Shown: positions 31,241 through 39,817 of the stretch, piece after piece
How positions within the stretch are numbered: position 1 is the stretch's first letter
Layout: each line of letters opens with the position of its first letter
Source of the DNA: Sphingobacteriaceae bacterium UBA2059
GTDB lineage: Bacteria > Bacteroidota > Bacteroidia > Sphingobacteriales > Sphingobacteriaceae
Length of the DNA: 58,326 nucleotides
Assembly (NCBI GenBank): GCA_002332615.1
Contig: DDAL01000018.1
Coordinates: 6,660 to 64,985 of the forward strand
Reading direction: 5' to 3'
Made by a program: the position numbers and the translations under genes
Notes under the pieces: model-generated
Databases searched by the model: none
The model's input: the letters and a program-made list of their open reading frames with translations, nothing else
Told to the model about the DNA's origin: nothing

Positions 31241-34036
31241 TTAATCTACTTTAGTAGCTTCTGTTGTTTCATTCACTACCTTTTCTTTCACATCGCTTCC
31301 TGCCCATTCTTCAAATGATCTCGAAACGATAGAAAGTTGTTCCGCAATGTGCTGCTTTGCATATCCCGTTGCAGTGCTGCTGTCCTCCGGCCGGGCAATC
31401 ACTTTTAAATCAAAGCCGTAGCCTCCAAGCTTTCTGCTTACAAAAGGCCATGGACCCATGTTTTCAGGCTCTTCCTGCACCCATACCCATTCCCTTGCAC
31501 GGGAGTACTTGCTTCTGAGCACTTTTAACTGAGCAAGCGGAAGAGGATAAAGTTGCTCCATACGTACTAAGGCAATATGCTTGCATTCATCCTTTTCCTG
31601 TTTTTCGAGCAAGTCGTAATACACTTTGCCTGAGCAAAGCAATACACGCTTAACATTCTTTTCACTAACATTTGCATCATCAATGATTTCCATAAATGAG
31701 TTGCCGGTGAACTCCTCAAGCCTACTCACACATTTAGGATTTCTCAATAAGCTCTTTGGAGTAAACACCACCAAAGGTTTTCGAAAATCTCTGTGAAGCT
31801 GCCGTCTGAGCAAGTGGAAGAAATTTGCAGGAGTCGTACAGTTAGCAACCTGCATATTGTCATTGGCACAAAGCGTAAGGAAGCGCTCTATACGTGCAGA
31901 CGAGTGTTCGGGGCCCTGTCCTTCATAACCATGCGGCAGCAGCAAAACAATTCCGTTGGCGCGCTGCCATTTCGTTTCGGCACTCACCAGGTACTGGTCG
32001 ATGATTATTTGCGCGCCGTTGGCAAAGTCGCCAAACTGTGCCTCCCAGATAGTAAGCGTTTTTGGATTAGCCAATGCGTATCCGTATTCAAAGCCAAGCA
32101 CACCATATTCCGAAAGATGAGAGTTATATATCTCAAAACGCGCATCAGGATTCTCCTTATTGATCAGATGAAGAGGAATATACTCCTCTTCAGATTCCTG
32201 CAAAGTAATTACAGCGTGACGGTGAGAAAAAGTTCCCCTTTTTACATCCTCACCACTAACCCTAACGCTGAAACCATCTTCTAAAAGCGTTCCATAAGCC
32301 ATAAGCTCACCCATAGCCCAATCAAAACCTTTCGTCTCGATCATGTTCCTGCGATCGGCAAAAAGCTTTTCAATTTTCCTGAAGATCTTTTTATCTGCAG
32401 GCAAGGTGGTCAGCTTCGTGGCAACCTCATTCAAAACTTCGTTTGAAACGGAGGTATCCGGGTTAACTTCAAAGTCAGATGATGTAGCCATACGCAAACC
32501 AGACCAGGCACCCGAAAATTTCGGCTTAGGCGTATAATCCTTCGGCCCCCGCGACTCATCAAGTTCCTCCTGCAGCAGTTTACGAAACTCTTTCTCCATT
32601 TCCCTAGCCAGGTCAGCATCCACACTTCCCTGTGCCAGAAGCTTCCTGTTATAAATCTCTCGCGGATTAGGATGCTCTTCAATAGCTTTATAGAGCAGCG
32701 GCTGAGTAAATTTTGGCTCATCAGCCTCGTTATGCCCGTAGCGCCTATAGCAAAGAATGTCTATAAACACGTCCAGGTGGTATTTCTGACGATACTCAAG
32801 AGCAACGCTAATGGCATATATAAGAGCTTCGGCATCATCACCATTTACGTGAAATATAGGCGATTGTGTTGTTTTAGCAATATCCGTACAATAAATCGAC
32901 GATCGCCCGTCCAGATAATTTGTTGTAAAGCCAACCTGATTATTAATGACAAGATGAATAGTGCCTCCGGTTTTATACCCTTCCAGTCTTGACATCTGCA
33001 GCACCTCATACACAATACCCTGTCCGGAAATAGAAGCGTCGCCATGTATTAATATAGGCGCAAGCTTTTTGTAATCATTTTTATACTTAACGTCAATTTT
33101 AGCCCTGCTTATTCCTTCCACCACAGGGTCCACAGCCTCAAGGTGAGATGGGTTAGGCACCAGGCTTAAGTGCACCTGTTTGCCCGATTTGGTAGTAACA
33201 TCTGTAGAGTAGCCCAGGTGATATTTCACATCGCCCCCGTAAGGCTGCCCTTCTTTATAACCCTTGCCCTCAAACTCCGCAAAAATCTCATCATAGGTTT
33301 TGTTCATAATGTTTGCCAGCACATTCAACCGCCCCCGGTGAGCCATGCCAATCACAAACTCGTCAATACCAACCTCGGAGCCCTTTTCAATAACATAGTC
33401 CAAAGCAGGAATAAGATTCTCGGCACCCTCCAGAGAGAACCGCTTTTGCCCAAGGAACTTAGTTCCCAGGAAGCTCTCAAAAACAACCGCCTGGTTCAGC
33501 TTTTCAAGGATACGCTTCTTCGTATCTAAAGAAAGATTAGGCGTATTCCGGCTGGCTTCAATGCGCGCCTGCAAAAACTTAATCTTGTCAGGATTTCTAA
33601 TAAACATATACTCAGCCCCTATAGACTGGCAATAGGTTTCTTCGAGCATCTGTCTTATTTCACGCAGCGTAGCCGGGCCCAGACCGACTTCGTTACCTGC
33701 CTGAAATACCGTATCCAGATCCTCATCGCTCAAATCAAAGTTCTTCAGCGCCAGGTCCGGGAAATAAGTACGGCGCTTGCGCACCGGATTCGTTTTAGTG
33801 AAAAGATGACCCCGGCTCCTGTAGCCCAGAATCAGGTTCATCACGTTTGATTCCTTCTCCGAGTTCTGAGAAAAGCCGCCGGTAAAGGCAGTATCACCAT
33901 TTTTCTGGCCGAAGTCAAAACCCTCAAAAAATTTCCGCCATCCATAATCTATGGATTCAGGGTCCTGTAAATAAGATTGATAGAGGGAGTCTATATACGA
34001 CGCGTCTGCATTGCTGAGGTACGACAGTTTATCCAT
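31241..34036 (-). CDS. sucA: 2-oxoglutarate dehydrogenase E1
   Basis: The thiamine-diphosphate E1 of the 2-oxoglutarate dehydrogenase complex decarboxylates 2-oxoglutarate and succinylates E2. The 931 residues match the family. Seen are the N-terminal E2/E3-binding segment (S-Y-I-D-S-L-Y-Q-S-Y-L-x-D-P), G-M-A-H-R-G-R-L-N-V-L, H-G-D-A-S-I-S-G-Q-G, I-N-N-Q-V-G-F-T-T and R-R-Y-G-H-N-E-A-D-E-P-x-F-T-Q-P. The C-terminal transketolase-like part includes G-Y-E-G-Q-G-P-E-H-S-S-A-R. It is the first gene of sucA-sucB. A TACTTTTG element lies 21 bases upstream of the ATG. Confidence 0.97.
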   Translation of the reverse strand: MDKLSYLSNADASYIDSLYQSYLQDPESIDYGWRKFFEGFDFGQKNGDTAFTGGFSQNSEKESNVMNLILGYRSRGHLFTKTNPVRKRRTYFPDLALKNFDLSDEDLDTVFQAGNEVGLGPATLREIRQMLEETYCQSIGAEYMFIRNPDKIKFLQARIEASRNTPNLSLDTKKRILEKLNQAVVFESFLGTKFLGQKRFSLEGAENLIPALDYVIEKGSEVGIDEFVIGMAHRGRLNVLANIMNKTYDEIFAEFEGKGYKEGQPYGGDVKYHLGYSTDVTTKSGKQVHLSLVPNPSHLEAVDPVVEGISRAKIDVKYKNDYKKLAPILIHGDASISGQGIVYEVLQMSRLEGYKTGGTIHLVINNQVGFTTNYLDGRSSIYCTDIAKTTQSPIFHVNGDDAEALIYAISVALEYRQKYHLDVFIDILCYRRYGHNEADEPKFTQPLLYKAIEEHPNPREIYNRKLLAQGSVDADLAREMEKEFRKLLQEELDESRGPKDYTPKPKFSGAWSGLRMATSSDFEVNPDTSVSNEVLNEVATKLTTLPADKKIFRKIEKLFADRRNMIETKGFDWAMGELMAYGTLLEDGFSVRVSGEDVKRGTFSHRHAVITLQESEEEYIPLHLINKENPDARFEIYNSHLSEYGVLGFEYGYALANPKTLTIWEAQFGDFANGAQIIIDQYLVSAETKWQRANGIVLLLPHGYEGQGPEHSSARIERFLTLCANDNMQVANCTTPANFFHLLRRQLHRDFRKPLVVFTPKSLLRNPKCVSRLEEFTGNSFMEIIDDANVSEKNVKRVLLCSGKVYYDLLEKQEKDECKHIALVRMEQLYPLPLAQLKVLRSKYSRAREWVWVQEEPENMGPWPFVSRKLGGYGFDLKVIARPEDSSTATGYAKQHIAEQLSIVSRSFEEWAGSDVKEKVVNETTEATKVD

Positions 34037-34056
34037 TGATTATAGTCTTAACAGCT

Positions 34057-34064
34057 CAAAAGTA
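34057..34064 (-). promoter_or_regulatory. Possible sucAB -7 element
   Basis: The minus strand reads TACTTTTG, matching TAnnTTTG, at a sensible distance (21 bases) from the sucA ATG. The -33 region has no clear TTTG. Confidence 0.4.
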
Positions 34065-34291
34065 AGGGTTTTAACACGTATTAAAGTGCTGCCCACGCCT
34101 TAATCCAAGCATTTCTTTTTTTAAATTTTCAGTTTTTTCTAAGCCACGTTAAAATGATCAAGATCACATAATTATTTTAATTAAGCAAATTTAGCTCGCT
34201 AAAAGCCAGAGGCCGATACATGGCGTAAAAACTCTCCGAAGCTTAAAGCAATTTTGATGTTAAACTGTTTAAAATCTTATAACTTAGAAGT

Positions 34292-35191
34292 ATGAAACCA
34301 ACATTATTAATATTAGCCGCAGGTATGGCTACCCGCTACGGTGGTATGAAACAAGTAGATGGGTTCGGCCCTAATAATGAAACCATCATCGACTATTCTA
34401 TTCATGATGCAATACGCGCAGGATTTGGAAAAGTAGTGTTCATTATAAAAGAAGAATTTCTCGAAAGTTTTAAAGGTCTTTTTGAACCTAAATTACAAGG
34501 CAAAGTTGAAGTTGATTACGTATTTCAAAAATTCGACCTGTCGGCCTATGGCATTACAAAAGAAATAGAGCGTCAGAAGCCATGGGGTACCGGTCATGCC
34601 CTGCTCGAAGCAAGCGAAAAAGTAAAAGAACCCTTTTGTATTATCAACGCTGATGACTTTTACTCGTATGATTCATTTGAAAAAATGGCCAACTTTCTCA
34701 ATACCGAGGTACGCGATGACTATTACGCATTAATGGGTTACGAGGTAGATAAAACACTTTCCGAGAATGGATCGGTATCCAGAGGCATATGCAAGGTAAG
34801 TGCTGACGGAAATCTCGAAGAGATTGTTGAGCGCACCAAGGTAACCCGCAATGGCGACAAGCTTGTTAACGAAGAGGATGACGGATCAGTAACCGTGCTT
34901 GATGATGATTTGCGGGCTTCGATGAACTTCTGGGGCTTTACCCCTGCAATATTCGAACAAGCAAAGCCCATGTTCCAGCGCTTCGTAGAAGCCAACGAGG
35001 GCAAGCCAAAAGCCGAGTTTTTTATTCCGTTAATCGCAGAAGAGCTTACAAAAACCGGACAGGCAAAGTTCAAAGTGATACCAACCTCTTCACAGTGGTT
35101 TGGAGTTACTTATAAAGAAGATAAGCCCATCGTTCAAAAAAACCTGAACGACCTGGTAGAAAACGGCACCTATCCATCTAAACTCTGGTAA
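34292..35191 (+). CDS. Sugar nucleotidyltransferase (NTP_transferase family)
   Basis: A 299-residue nucleotidyltransferase. The N-terminus L-I-L-A-A-G-M-A-T-R-Y-G-G-M-K-Q (about 6-21) is the nucleotide-binding loop, and I-N-A-D-D-F-Y carries the metal-binding aspartates. The length and the I-D-Y-S-I-H-D-A-I-R-A-G phrase resemble glucose-1-phosphate uridylyl/thymidylyltransferase-like proteins of Bacteroidota, but the activated sugar is unknown. It is a single gene, divergent from sucA across 255 bases and closed by a strong terminator. Confidence 0.85.
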   Translation: MKPTLLILAAGMATRYGGMKQVDGFGPNNETIIDYSIHDAIRAGFGKVVFIIKEEFLESFKGLFEPKLQGKVEVDYVFQKFDLSAYGITKEIERQKPWGTGHALLEASEKVKEPFCIINADDFYSYDSFEKMANFLNTEVRDDYYALMGYEVDKTLSENGSVSRGICKVSADGNLEEIVERTKVTRNGDKLVNEEDDGSVTVLDDDLRASMNFWGFTPAIFEQAKPMFQRFVEANEGKPKAEFFIPLIAEELTKTGQAKFKVIPTSSQWFGVTYKEDKPIVQKNLNDLVENGTYPSKLW

Positions 35192-35206
35192 GTACCTATT
35201 TTCAGC

Positions 35207-35248
35207 AAAAAAGGAGGTTAGCATATATCAGCTAACCTCCTTTTTTTT
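35207..35248. terminator. Bidirectional terminator between the nucleotidyltransferase gene and rplQ
   Basis: AAAAAAGGAGGTTAGC (35207-35222) pairs with GCTAACCTCCTTTTTT (35231-35246) around an 8-base loop. The A-run on one side and T-run on the other allow termination in both directions, including the end of the ribosomal block. Confidence 0.92.
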
Positions 35249-35355
35249 TATGTTAACAGAAACAGCCACAGGCCCTAAAGCAAACAATACATATAAACAA
35301 AAATCGGCTGTCTCCAATAGAAACAGCCGATTTTAGCTTTATGCAAGAACTAAAC

Positions 35356-35889
35356 CTATCCTTTGGTTTCTTCAGCAGCAGTATCTGTTGAAGTTTCAAC
35401 CTCAGGAGCAGGAGTTTCAGCCGTAGCGCTTTCTGCAACAGCAGGAGCCTCAGCGGCTTTCTTTTTACTCGAACCCCTTCTGCGGGTAGTTTTCTTTTCA
35501 GCCTGAGCAGGAGCGGCAGACTTATAAACAGTGTTATAATCAACCAGCTCGATCATAGCCATTTCAGCATTATCACCAAAACGGTTTTCAAGCTTAATAA
35601 TACGGGTATAGCCTCCCGGACGATTAGCAACCTTAGCCGCTATGTCGCGAAACAGCTCAGCTACAACTTCCTTGTCCTGAAGGTAGCTAAATACAGTTCT
35701 GCGAGAGTGAGTAGTATCGTTCTTAGATTTTGTAATCAAAGGCTCAATATACGTACGAAGCACTTTTGCCTTAGCCAAAGTAGTGTTAATACGCTTGTGT
35801 TTGATAAGCGAGGAAGCCATATTAGCCAGCATCGCTTCGCGGTGGCTCTTAGTACGGCCCAGGTGGTTGTCTTTTTTTCCGTGTCTCAT
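35356..35889 (-). CDS. rplQ: Ribosomal protein L17 with acidic Ala-rich tail
   Basis: L17 of the large subunit lies near the peptide exit tunnel. The conserved core (about 1-123) begins M-R-H-G-K-K-D-N-H-L-G-R-T-K-S-H-R and ends E-L-V-D-Y-N. A further 54 residues, first basic (K-K-T-T-R-R-R) then Ala/Glu/Pro/Thr-rich, form a disordered tail absent in E. coli L17 (127 residues). Last gene of the ribosomal block, after rpoA. Confidence 0.95.
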   Translation of the reverse strand: MRHGKKDNHLGRTKSHREAMLANMASSLIKHKRINTTLAKAKVLRTYIEPLITKSKNDTTHSRRTVFSYLQDKEVVAELFRDIAAKVANRPGGYTRIIKLENRFGDNAEMAMIELVDYNTVYKSAAPAQAEKKTTRRRGSSKKKAAEAPAVAESATAETPAPEVETSTDTAAEETKG

Positions 35890-35979
35890 TGTTATTGTTT
35901 TTACATGCTTGTACCGTTCAGTTACCTACCGAGGAATTACAAACATGTCGCTTACTATTAACCCGCTAAGGGCTTAAAA

Positions 35980-36972
35980 TTATTCTTCGTCCAGTTTAAA
36001 CTTGCTAAGGTTCATGCCAAAAGAAAGGCCTTTAGACTTAACTAAATCTTGTATTTCAGTAAGAGACTTCTTACCAAAATTTCTGAATTTAAGCATATCT
36101 GCTACATCGTAAGAAACAAGATCGGCAAGGCTGCGTATATCAGCAGCTTTAAGGCAGTTCAACGCACGTACAGAAAGATCCAGGTCAACAAGTTCAGTTT
36201 TCAGTATCTTACGCATGTGAAGGATCTCTTCGTCAACCTCTTTAGTCTCCTCTTTTGTCTGAGCTTCAAGCATTATGTTCTCGTCAGAGAAAAGAAGGAA
36301 GTGATGGATAAGGATCTTGGCCGCTTCTTTAAGAGCAGATTCAGGGTCTATCGAACCATCCGTGCTTATGTCAAGAACCAGCTTTTCATAGTCGGTCTTC
36401 TGTTCAACACGGTAGTTTTCTATAACATATTTAACATTTTTAATCGGAGTAAAGATCGAGTCGATCGCAATTACCCCAACCATAGCTTCAGGATTTTTAT
36501 TCTCCTCAGCCGGAATATATCCTCTTCCTTTTGAAACTGTAAGTTCAACTTCAAGGGTAATCTCCGACTCCATGTTGCAAACCACCATTTCGGGGTTCAG
36601 CACAGTAAAGTTATTTGAGAACCGCGTGATATCACCCGCTTTAAATTGGTCCTGACCGTTAATTACAATATAAATCTTTTCAGAATCACCAGAGTCTCCT
36701 GTTTTTTTGAAACGCACTTGTTTAAGGTTCAAGATTATTTCAGTAACATCCTCTGCAACACCCTTTATAGTTGAAAACTCATGAGATACGCCTATAAAAC
36801 GAACTGAAGTAATTGCATAACCTTCTAAAGAAGATAACAAAATACGACGTAAAGCATTACCTATGGTAACACCGAAACCTGGCTCCAACGGACGAAATTC
36901 AAACGTACCGTCAAAATCCGTAGATTTCTGCATGATAACTTTGTCAGGTTTCTGGAATGCTAAAATTGCCAT
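35980..36972 (-). CDS. rpoA: RNA polymerase alpha subunit
   Basis: Alpha nucleates RNA polymerase assembly and contacts upstream DNA and activators. The 330 residues comprise the dimerising N-terminal domain (F-R-P-L-E-P-G-F-G-V-T-I-G-N-A-L-R-R-I-L-L-S-S-L near 27-50), a linker, and the helical C-terminal domain (about 255-330, L-S-V-R-A-L-N-C-L-K and F-G-K-K-S-L-T-E-I). It lies between rpsD and rplQ, the usual order. Confidence 0.98.
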   Translation of the reverse strand: MAILAFQKPDKVIMQKSTDFDGTFEFRPLEPGFGVTIGNALRRILLSSLEGYAITSVRFIGVSHEFSTIKGVAEDVTEIILNLKQVRFKKTGDSGDSEKIYIVINGQDQFKAGDITRFSNNFTVLNPEMVVCNMESEITLEVELTVSKGRGYIPAEENKNPEAMVGVIAIDSIFTPIKNVKYVIENYRVEQKTDYEKLVLDISTDGSIDPESALKEAAKILIHHFLLFSDENIMLEAQTKEETKEVDEEILHMRKILKTELVDLDLSVRALNCLKAADIRSLADLVSYDVADMLKFRNFGKKSLTEIQDLVKSKGLSFGMNLSKFKLDEE

Positions 36973-37029
36973 TTATATTTAATTAAATATTTTTAAAGAG
37001 TGCAGCCGCCATAAAGGCAGCTGCATTAA

Positions 37030-37638
37030 TTATTTAGAGTAAAGCTCGACGATTAAGTTTTCCTTAATATTCTCAGGTATATCCTCCCTGTTCGGATAAG
37101 TAAGGAACTTACCGGTAAATGTATTAGCATCCCATTCTAACCAGGCATGCTTATTTATTTTACGGCCGGCTACTGAATTAGAAATAACTTCCAAAGACTT
37201 AGAGCGTTCTCTTACAGAAATAACATCACCTGCACGAAGTGAATAAGAAGGGATGTTAACCACTTCTCCGTTTACGTTTATATGCTTATGGCTTACCAAC
37301 TGGCGCGCAGCAGAGCGTGTTGGAGCAATACCTAAACGGTATACTGTATTATCTAAACGAGCTTCAAGTAACTTCAAAAAGTTTTCACCCTTAACACCTA
37401 CTTTAGAAGAAGCCTTATCAAAAAGGTTAGCAAACTGACGTTCAAGAACACCATACGTATATTTCAACTTCTGCTTTTCCATCAACTGAATAGCAAATTC
37501 TGATTGCTTTCCACGACGCTTAGAAGCACCATGCATTCCAGGAGGATAGTTTTTTCTTTCTAAAGCCTTATCAGGACCGAAAATTGGTTCTCTGAATCTA
37601 CGGGCTATTTTGGATTTTGGACCGGTATATCTTGCCAT
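37030..37638 (-). CDS. rpsD: Ribosomal protein S4
   Basis: S4 initiates assembly of the 30S body and helps accuracy. The 202 residues have the S4 RNA-binding fold (R-L-D-N-T-V-Y-R-L-G, then S-A-R-Q-L-V-S-H-K-H-I-N-V-N-G). The N-terminus (A-R-Y-T-G-P-K-S-K-I-A-R-R) lacks the four-Cys zinc finger found in some S4 proteins. In E. coli S4 represses the alpha operon; I see no known pseudoknot here. Confidence 0.97.
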   Translation of the reverse strand: MARYTGPKSKIARRFREPIFGPDKALERKNYPPGMHGASKRRGKQSEFAIQLMEKQKLKYTYGVLERQFANLFDKASSKVGVKGENFLKLLEARLDNTVYRLGIAPTRSAARQLVSHKHINVNGEVVNIPSYSLRAGDVISVRERSKSLEVISNSVAGRKINKHAWLEWDANTFTGKFLTYPNREDIPENIKENLIVELYSK

Positions 37639-37741
37639 TATGTTTAGTTTAAAGTATCAGTCAGTCCGCAACTGCTGAATCTTATCTTTAATATTTAGTT
37701 CGTTACAGGCATCTTAAGCAAAGCCTGCATATAAGTTATAA

Positions 37742-38131
37742 TTAAACGCGTCTTCTTTTCGGAGGACGGCATCCGTTGTGAGGCAAAGGAGTGATATCCT
37801 TAATTGTTGTCACCTCAATGCCTGTAGTCTGCAAAGTACGGATAGCTGATTCACGACCAGAACCCGGGCCTTTCACAAAAACCTCTACTTTACGTAATCC
37901 AAGATCGTAAGCAACTTTACCGCAATCAGCCGCAGCCTGAGAAGCAGCATAAGGAGTATTTTTCTTAGAACCCCTGAAACCCATCTTACCTGCAGAAGAC
38001 CAGGAAATAGCCTGGCCCTGAGAGTTTGTCAGGGTTACAATTATATTATTAAACGTAGCACTGATGTGAGCCTGGCCTACAGGTTCAATAACAACAATAC
38101 GCTTTTTGGTTACCTTTTTAGTTTTAGCCAT
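37742..38131 (-). CDS. rpsK: Ribosomal protein S11
   Basis: S11 lies on the 30S platform by the E site. The 129 residues include H-I-S-A-T-F-N-N-I-I-V-T-L-T, F-R-G-S-K-K-N-T-P-Y-A-A-Q-type sequence and the C-terminal P-H-N-G-C-R-P-P-K-R-R-R-V. The rpsM gene is 13 bases upstream. The 103-base gap to rpsD is the longest inside this part of the block and holds no gene. Confidence 0.97.
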   Translation of the reverse strand: MAKTKKVTKKRIVVIEPVGQAHISATFNNIIVTLTNSQGQAISWSSAGKMGFRGSKKNTPYAASQAAADCGKVAYDLGLRKVEVFVKGPGSGRESAIRTLQTTGIEVTTIKDITPLPHNGCRPPKRRRV

Positions 38132-38144
38132 TATCTATACAATA

Positions 38145-38522
38145 TTATTTAGTAGCCTTTTTCTTGTTAGCGACTGTCTTACGCTTACCCTTACGAGTAC
38201 GAGTGTTGTTCTTAGTTCTCTGACCACGCACGGGCAATCCCTTACGGTGGCGTAAGCCTCTGTAACATCCAATGTCCATTAAACGTTTAATGTTTAACTG
38301 CACTTCAGAGCGAAGAGAACCTTCAACTTTAACTCTTTCGTTAATGATTGTACGGATCGCTGAGAGCTGTTCATCGGTCCAGTCTTGTACCTTAACATCA
38401 TAGCTTATACCTGCTTCATCCAGGATGCTTTGGGCAGTAGCTTTTCCAATTCCGAAGATGTAGGTAAGGCCGATCTCTCCTCTTTTGTTTTTTGGTAAAT
38501 CAATACCTGATATTCTTGCCAT
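38145..38522 (-). CDS. rpsM: Ribosomal protein S13
   Basis: S13 on the 30S head contacts the P-site tRNA and 50S. The 125 residues start A-R-I-S-G-I-D-L-P-K-N-K-R and contain Y-I-F-G-I-G and the tail motif R-G-L-R-H-R-K-G-L-P-V-R-G-Q-R-T-K-N-N-A/T-R. Basic C-terminal tail of Lys residues. Confidence 0.97.
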   Translation of the reverse strand: MARISGIDLPKNKRGEIGLTYIFGIGKATAQSILDEAGISYDVKVQDWTDEQLSAIRTIINERVKVEGSLRSEVQLNIKRLMDIGCYRGLRHRKGLPVRGQRTKNNTRTRKGKRKTVANKKKATK

Positions 38523-38579
38523 ATTTTAATAAGTAATTTAAAAATCGAATGATCCGCTGCCGTTCATTCAATAATACAT

Positions 38580-38696
38580 TTATCCCTGGCGCTGCTTATA
38601 CTTCGGGTTCTTCTTGTTTATAACATAAAGCTTTCCCTTACGGCGAATTATTTTACAATCAGCGCTGCGCTTTTTTATGGATGCTCTAACTTTCAT
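38580..38696 (-). CDS. rpmJ: Ribosomal protein L36, zinc-free type
   Basis: A 38-codon gene between rpsM and infA. The product starts MKVRASIKKRSADCKIIRRK and ends with N-P-K-Y-K-Q-R-Q-G. The zinc ribbon of classical L36 (C11, C14, C27, H32) is reduced to Cys14 alone (S11, N27, Y33 region), so it should not bind zinc. L36 stabilises 23S rRNA near the GTPase centre. The infA stop lies one base upstream of its start. Confidence 0.93.
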   Translation of the reverse strand: MKVRASIKKRSADCKIIRRKGKLYVINKKNPKYKQRQG

Positions 38697-38697
38697 C

Positions 38698-38916
38698 TTA
38701 TTTATATCTATAAGTTATTCTACCTTTTGTTAAGTCGTAAGGAGACATTTCAAGCTTTACTTTATCACCCGGCAATATCTTGATGTAGTGCATACGCATC
38801 TTACCAGAAATGTGAGCAATAATTTCGTGTCCGTTTTCCAACTCAACGCGAAACATAGCATTTGACAATGCTTCCCTTATAATACCATCTTGTTCAATAG
38901 AGGCCTGTTTAGCCAT
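38698..38916 (-). CDS. infA: Translation initiation factor IF-1
   Basis: IF-1 is a single OB-fold that occupies the 30S A site during initiation. The 72-residue length is exact for the family. It reads A-K-Q-A-S-I-E-Q-D-G, N-A-M-F-R-V-E-L-E-N-G-H, M-R-M-H-Y-I-K-I-L-P-G-D and D-L-T-K-G-R-I-T-Y-R. A promoter-like TAATTTTG lies 44 bases upstream, so infA may begin a second transcript of the block (infA to rplQ). Confidence 0.97.
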   Translation of the reverse strand: MAKQASIEQDGIIREALSNAMFRVELENGHEIIAHISGKMRMHYIKILPGDKVKLEMSPYDLTKGRITYRYK

Positions 38917-38959
38917 ATTTTATTGATTTCTATATAATTACCCAAACCGATTGGGGTTG

Positions 38960-38967
38960 CAAAATTA
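38960..38967 (-). promoter_or_regulatory. Possible internal promoter before infA
   Basis: The minus strand reads TAATTTTG, an exact TAnnTTTG match, in the 116-base gap between map and infA, the widest gap in the block. A -33 TTTG is not obvious, so this may be weak. Confidence 0.45.
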
Positions 38968-39032
38968 AATAAAAAAATTGTAATTTCTTTATTTGGACCT
39001 TTTTAATTTATAATCAGCGTCTTAAAGATTTC

Positions 39033-39812
39033 TTACTTCGCTAAAACCTCATCTATACAATCAAAAGGCGACAACACATCCGCTTTACCTTTTTTAACTG
39101 CCAGAGTATATTCAAAATGAGCAGAAGGCAAACCATCCACACTACTTACAGTCCAGCCATCTTCCCAAAACTTCACACCAGCCTTTCCAAGGTTAATCAT
39201 AGGTTCAATACAAATCACCATACCCTCTTCCAGCTTCACTCCCACGCCGCGCTTTCCATAATTAGGCACTTCAGGTTTCTCATGCAGGGCAAAGCCCACA
39301 CCGTGTCCCACCAGCTCTTTCACCACGCCATAGCCGTTAGCTTCAGCATGTTGCTGAACGGCATATGCAATATCTCCAACACGCATACCCACCACAGCCT
39401 TTTCAACACCCTTGTCAAGGCATTCTCGTGTTACCTTCAATAACTGCCTAATCTCTTCGCTTACCTCGCCTACAGCAAACGTAAAGGCAGAGTCGCCCAC
39501 AAAATTGTTGAGGGTAACGCCACAATCTACCGATATTATATCGCCCTCTGCAAGTTCCTCTTCCCCCGGAAAACCATGTACCACCTTGTCATTTGTAGAA
39601 ATGCAAAGCGAATATGGAAAACCGTTATAGTTCAGAAAAGAAGGAACCGCACCATGGTCCCTTATAAACGTTTCTGCAAGGTTGTTAAGGTCAATAGTTT
39701 TAACTCCCGGCCTTATATGCTTACCCACTTCTGCCAAAGTCTTTGACACCAGCAAAGCACTTTCTCTTATCAGCTCAATCTCCTCAGCAGTTTTTAATCT
39801 TATCCTGGACAT
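39033..39812 (-). CDS. map: Methionine aminopeptidase, type I
   Basis: Removes the initiator Met from nascent proteins with a di-metal centre. The 259 residues show the pita-bread fold motifs. The two metal Asp residues lie in S-V-D-C-G-V and N-F-V-G-D-S-A-F-T-F, the metal His is in G-H-G-V-G, followed by H-E-K-P-E-V-P-N-Y-G, and the two Glu residues are in C-I-E-P-M-I and W-E-D-G-W-T. It lacks the N-terminal zinc finger of type Ic enzymes. The gene sits 5 bases after secY, a standard arrangement. Confidence 0.97.
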   Translation of the reverse strand: MSRIRLKTAEEIELIRESALLVSKTLAEVGKHIRPGVKTIDLNNLAETFIRDHGAVPSFLNYNGFPYSLCISTNDKVVHGFPGEEELAEGDIISVDCGVTLNNFVGDSAFTFAVGEVSEEIRQLLKVTRECLDKGVEKAVVGMRVGDIAYAVQQHAEANGYGVVKELVGHGVGFALHEKPEVPNYGKRGVGVKLEEGMVICIEPMINLGKAGVKFWEDGWTVSSVDGLPSAHFEYTLAVKKGKADVLSPFDCIDEVLAK

Positions 39813-39817
39813 TTCTA

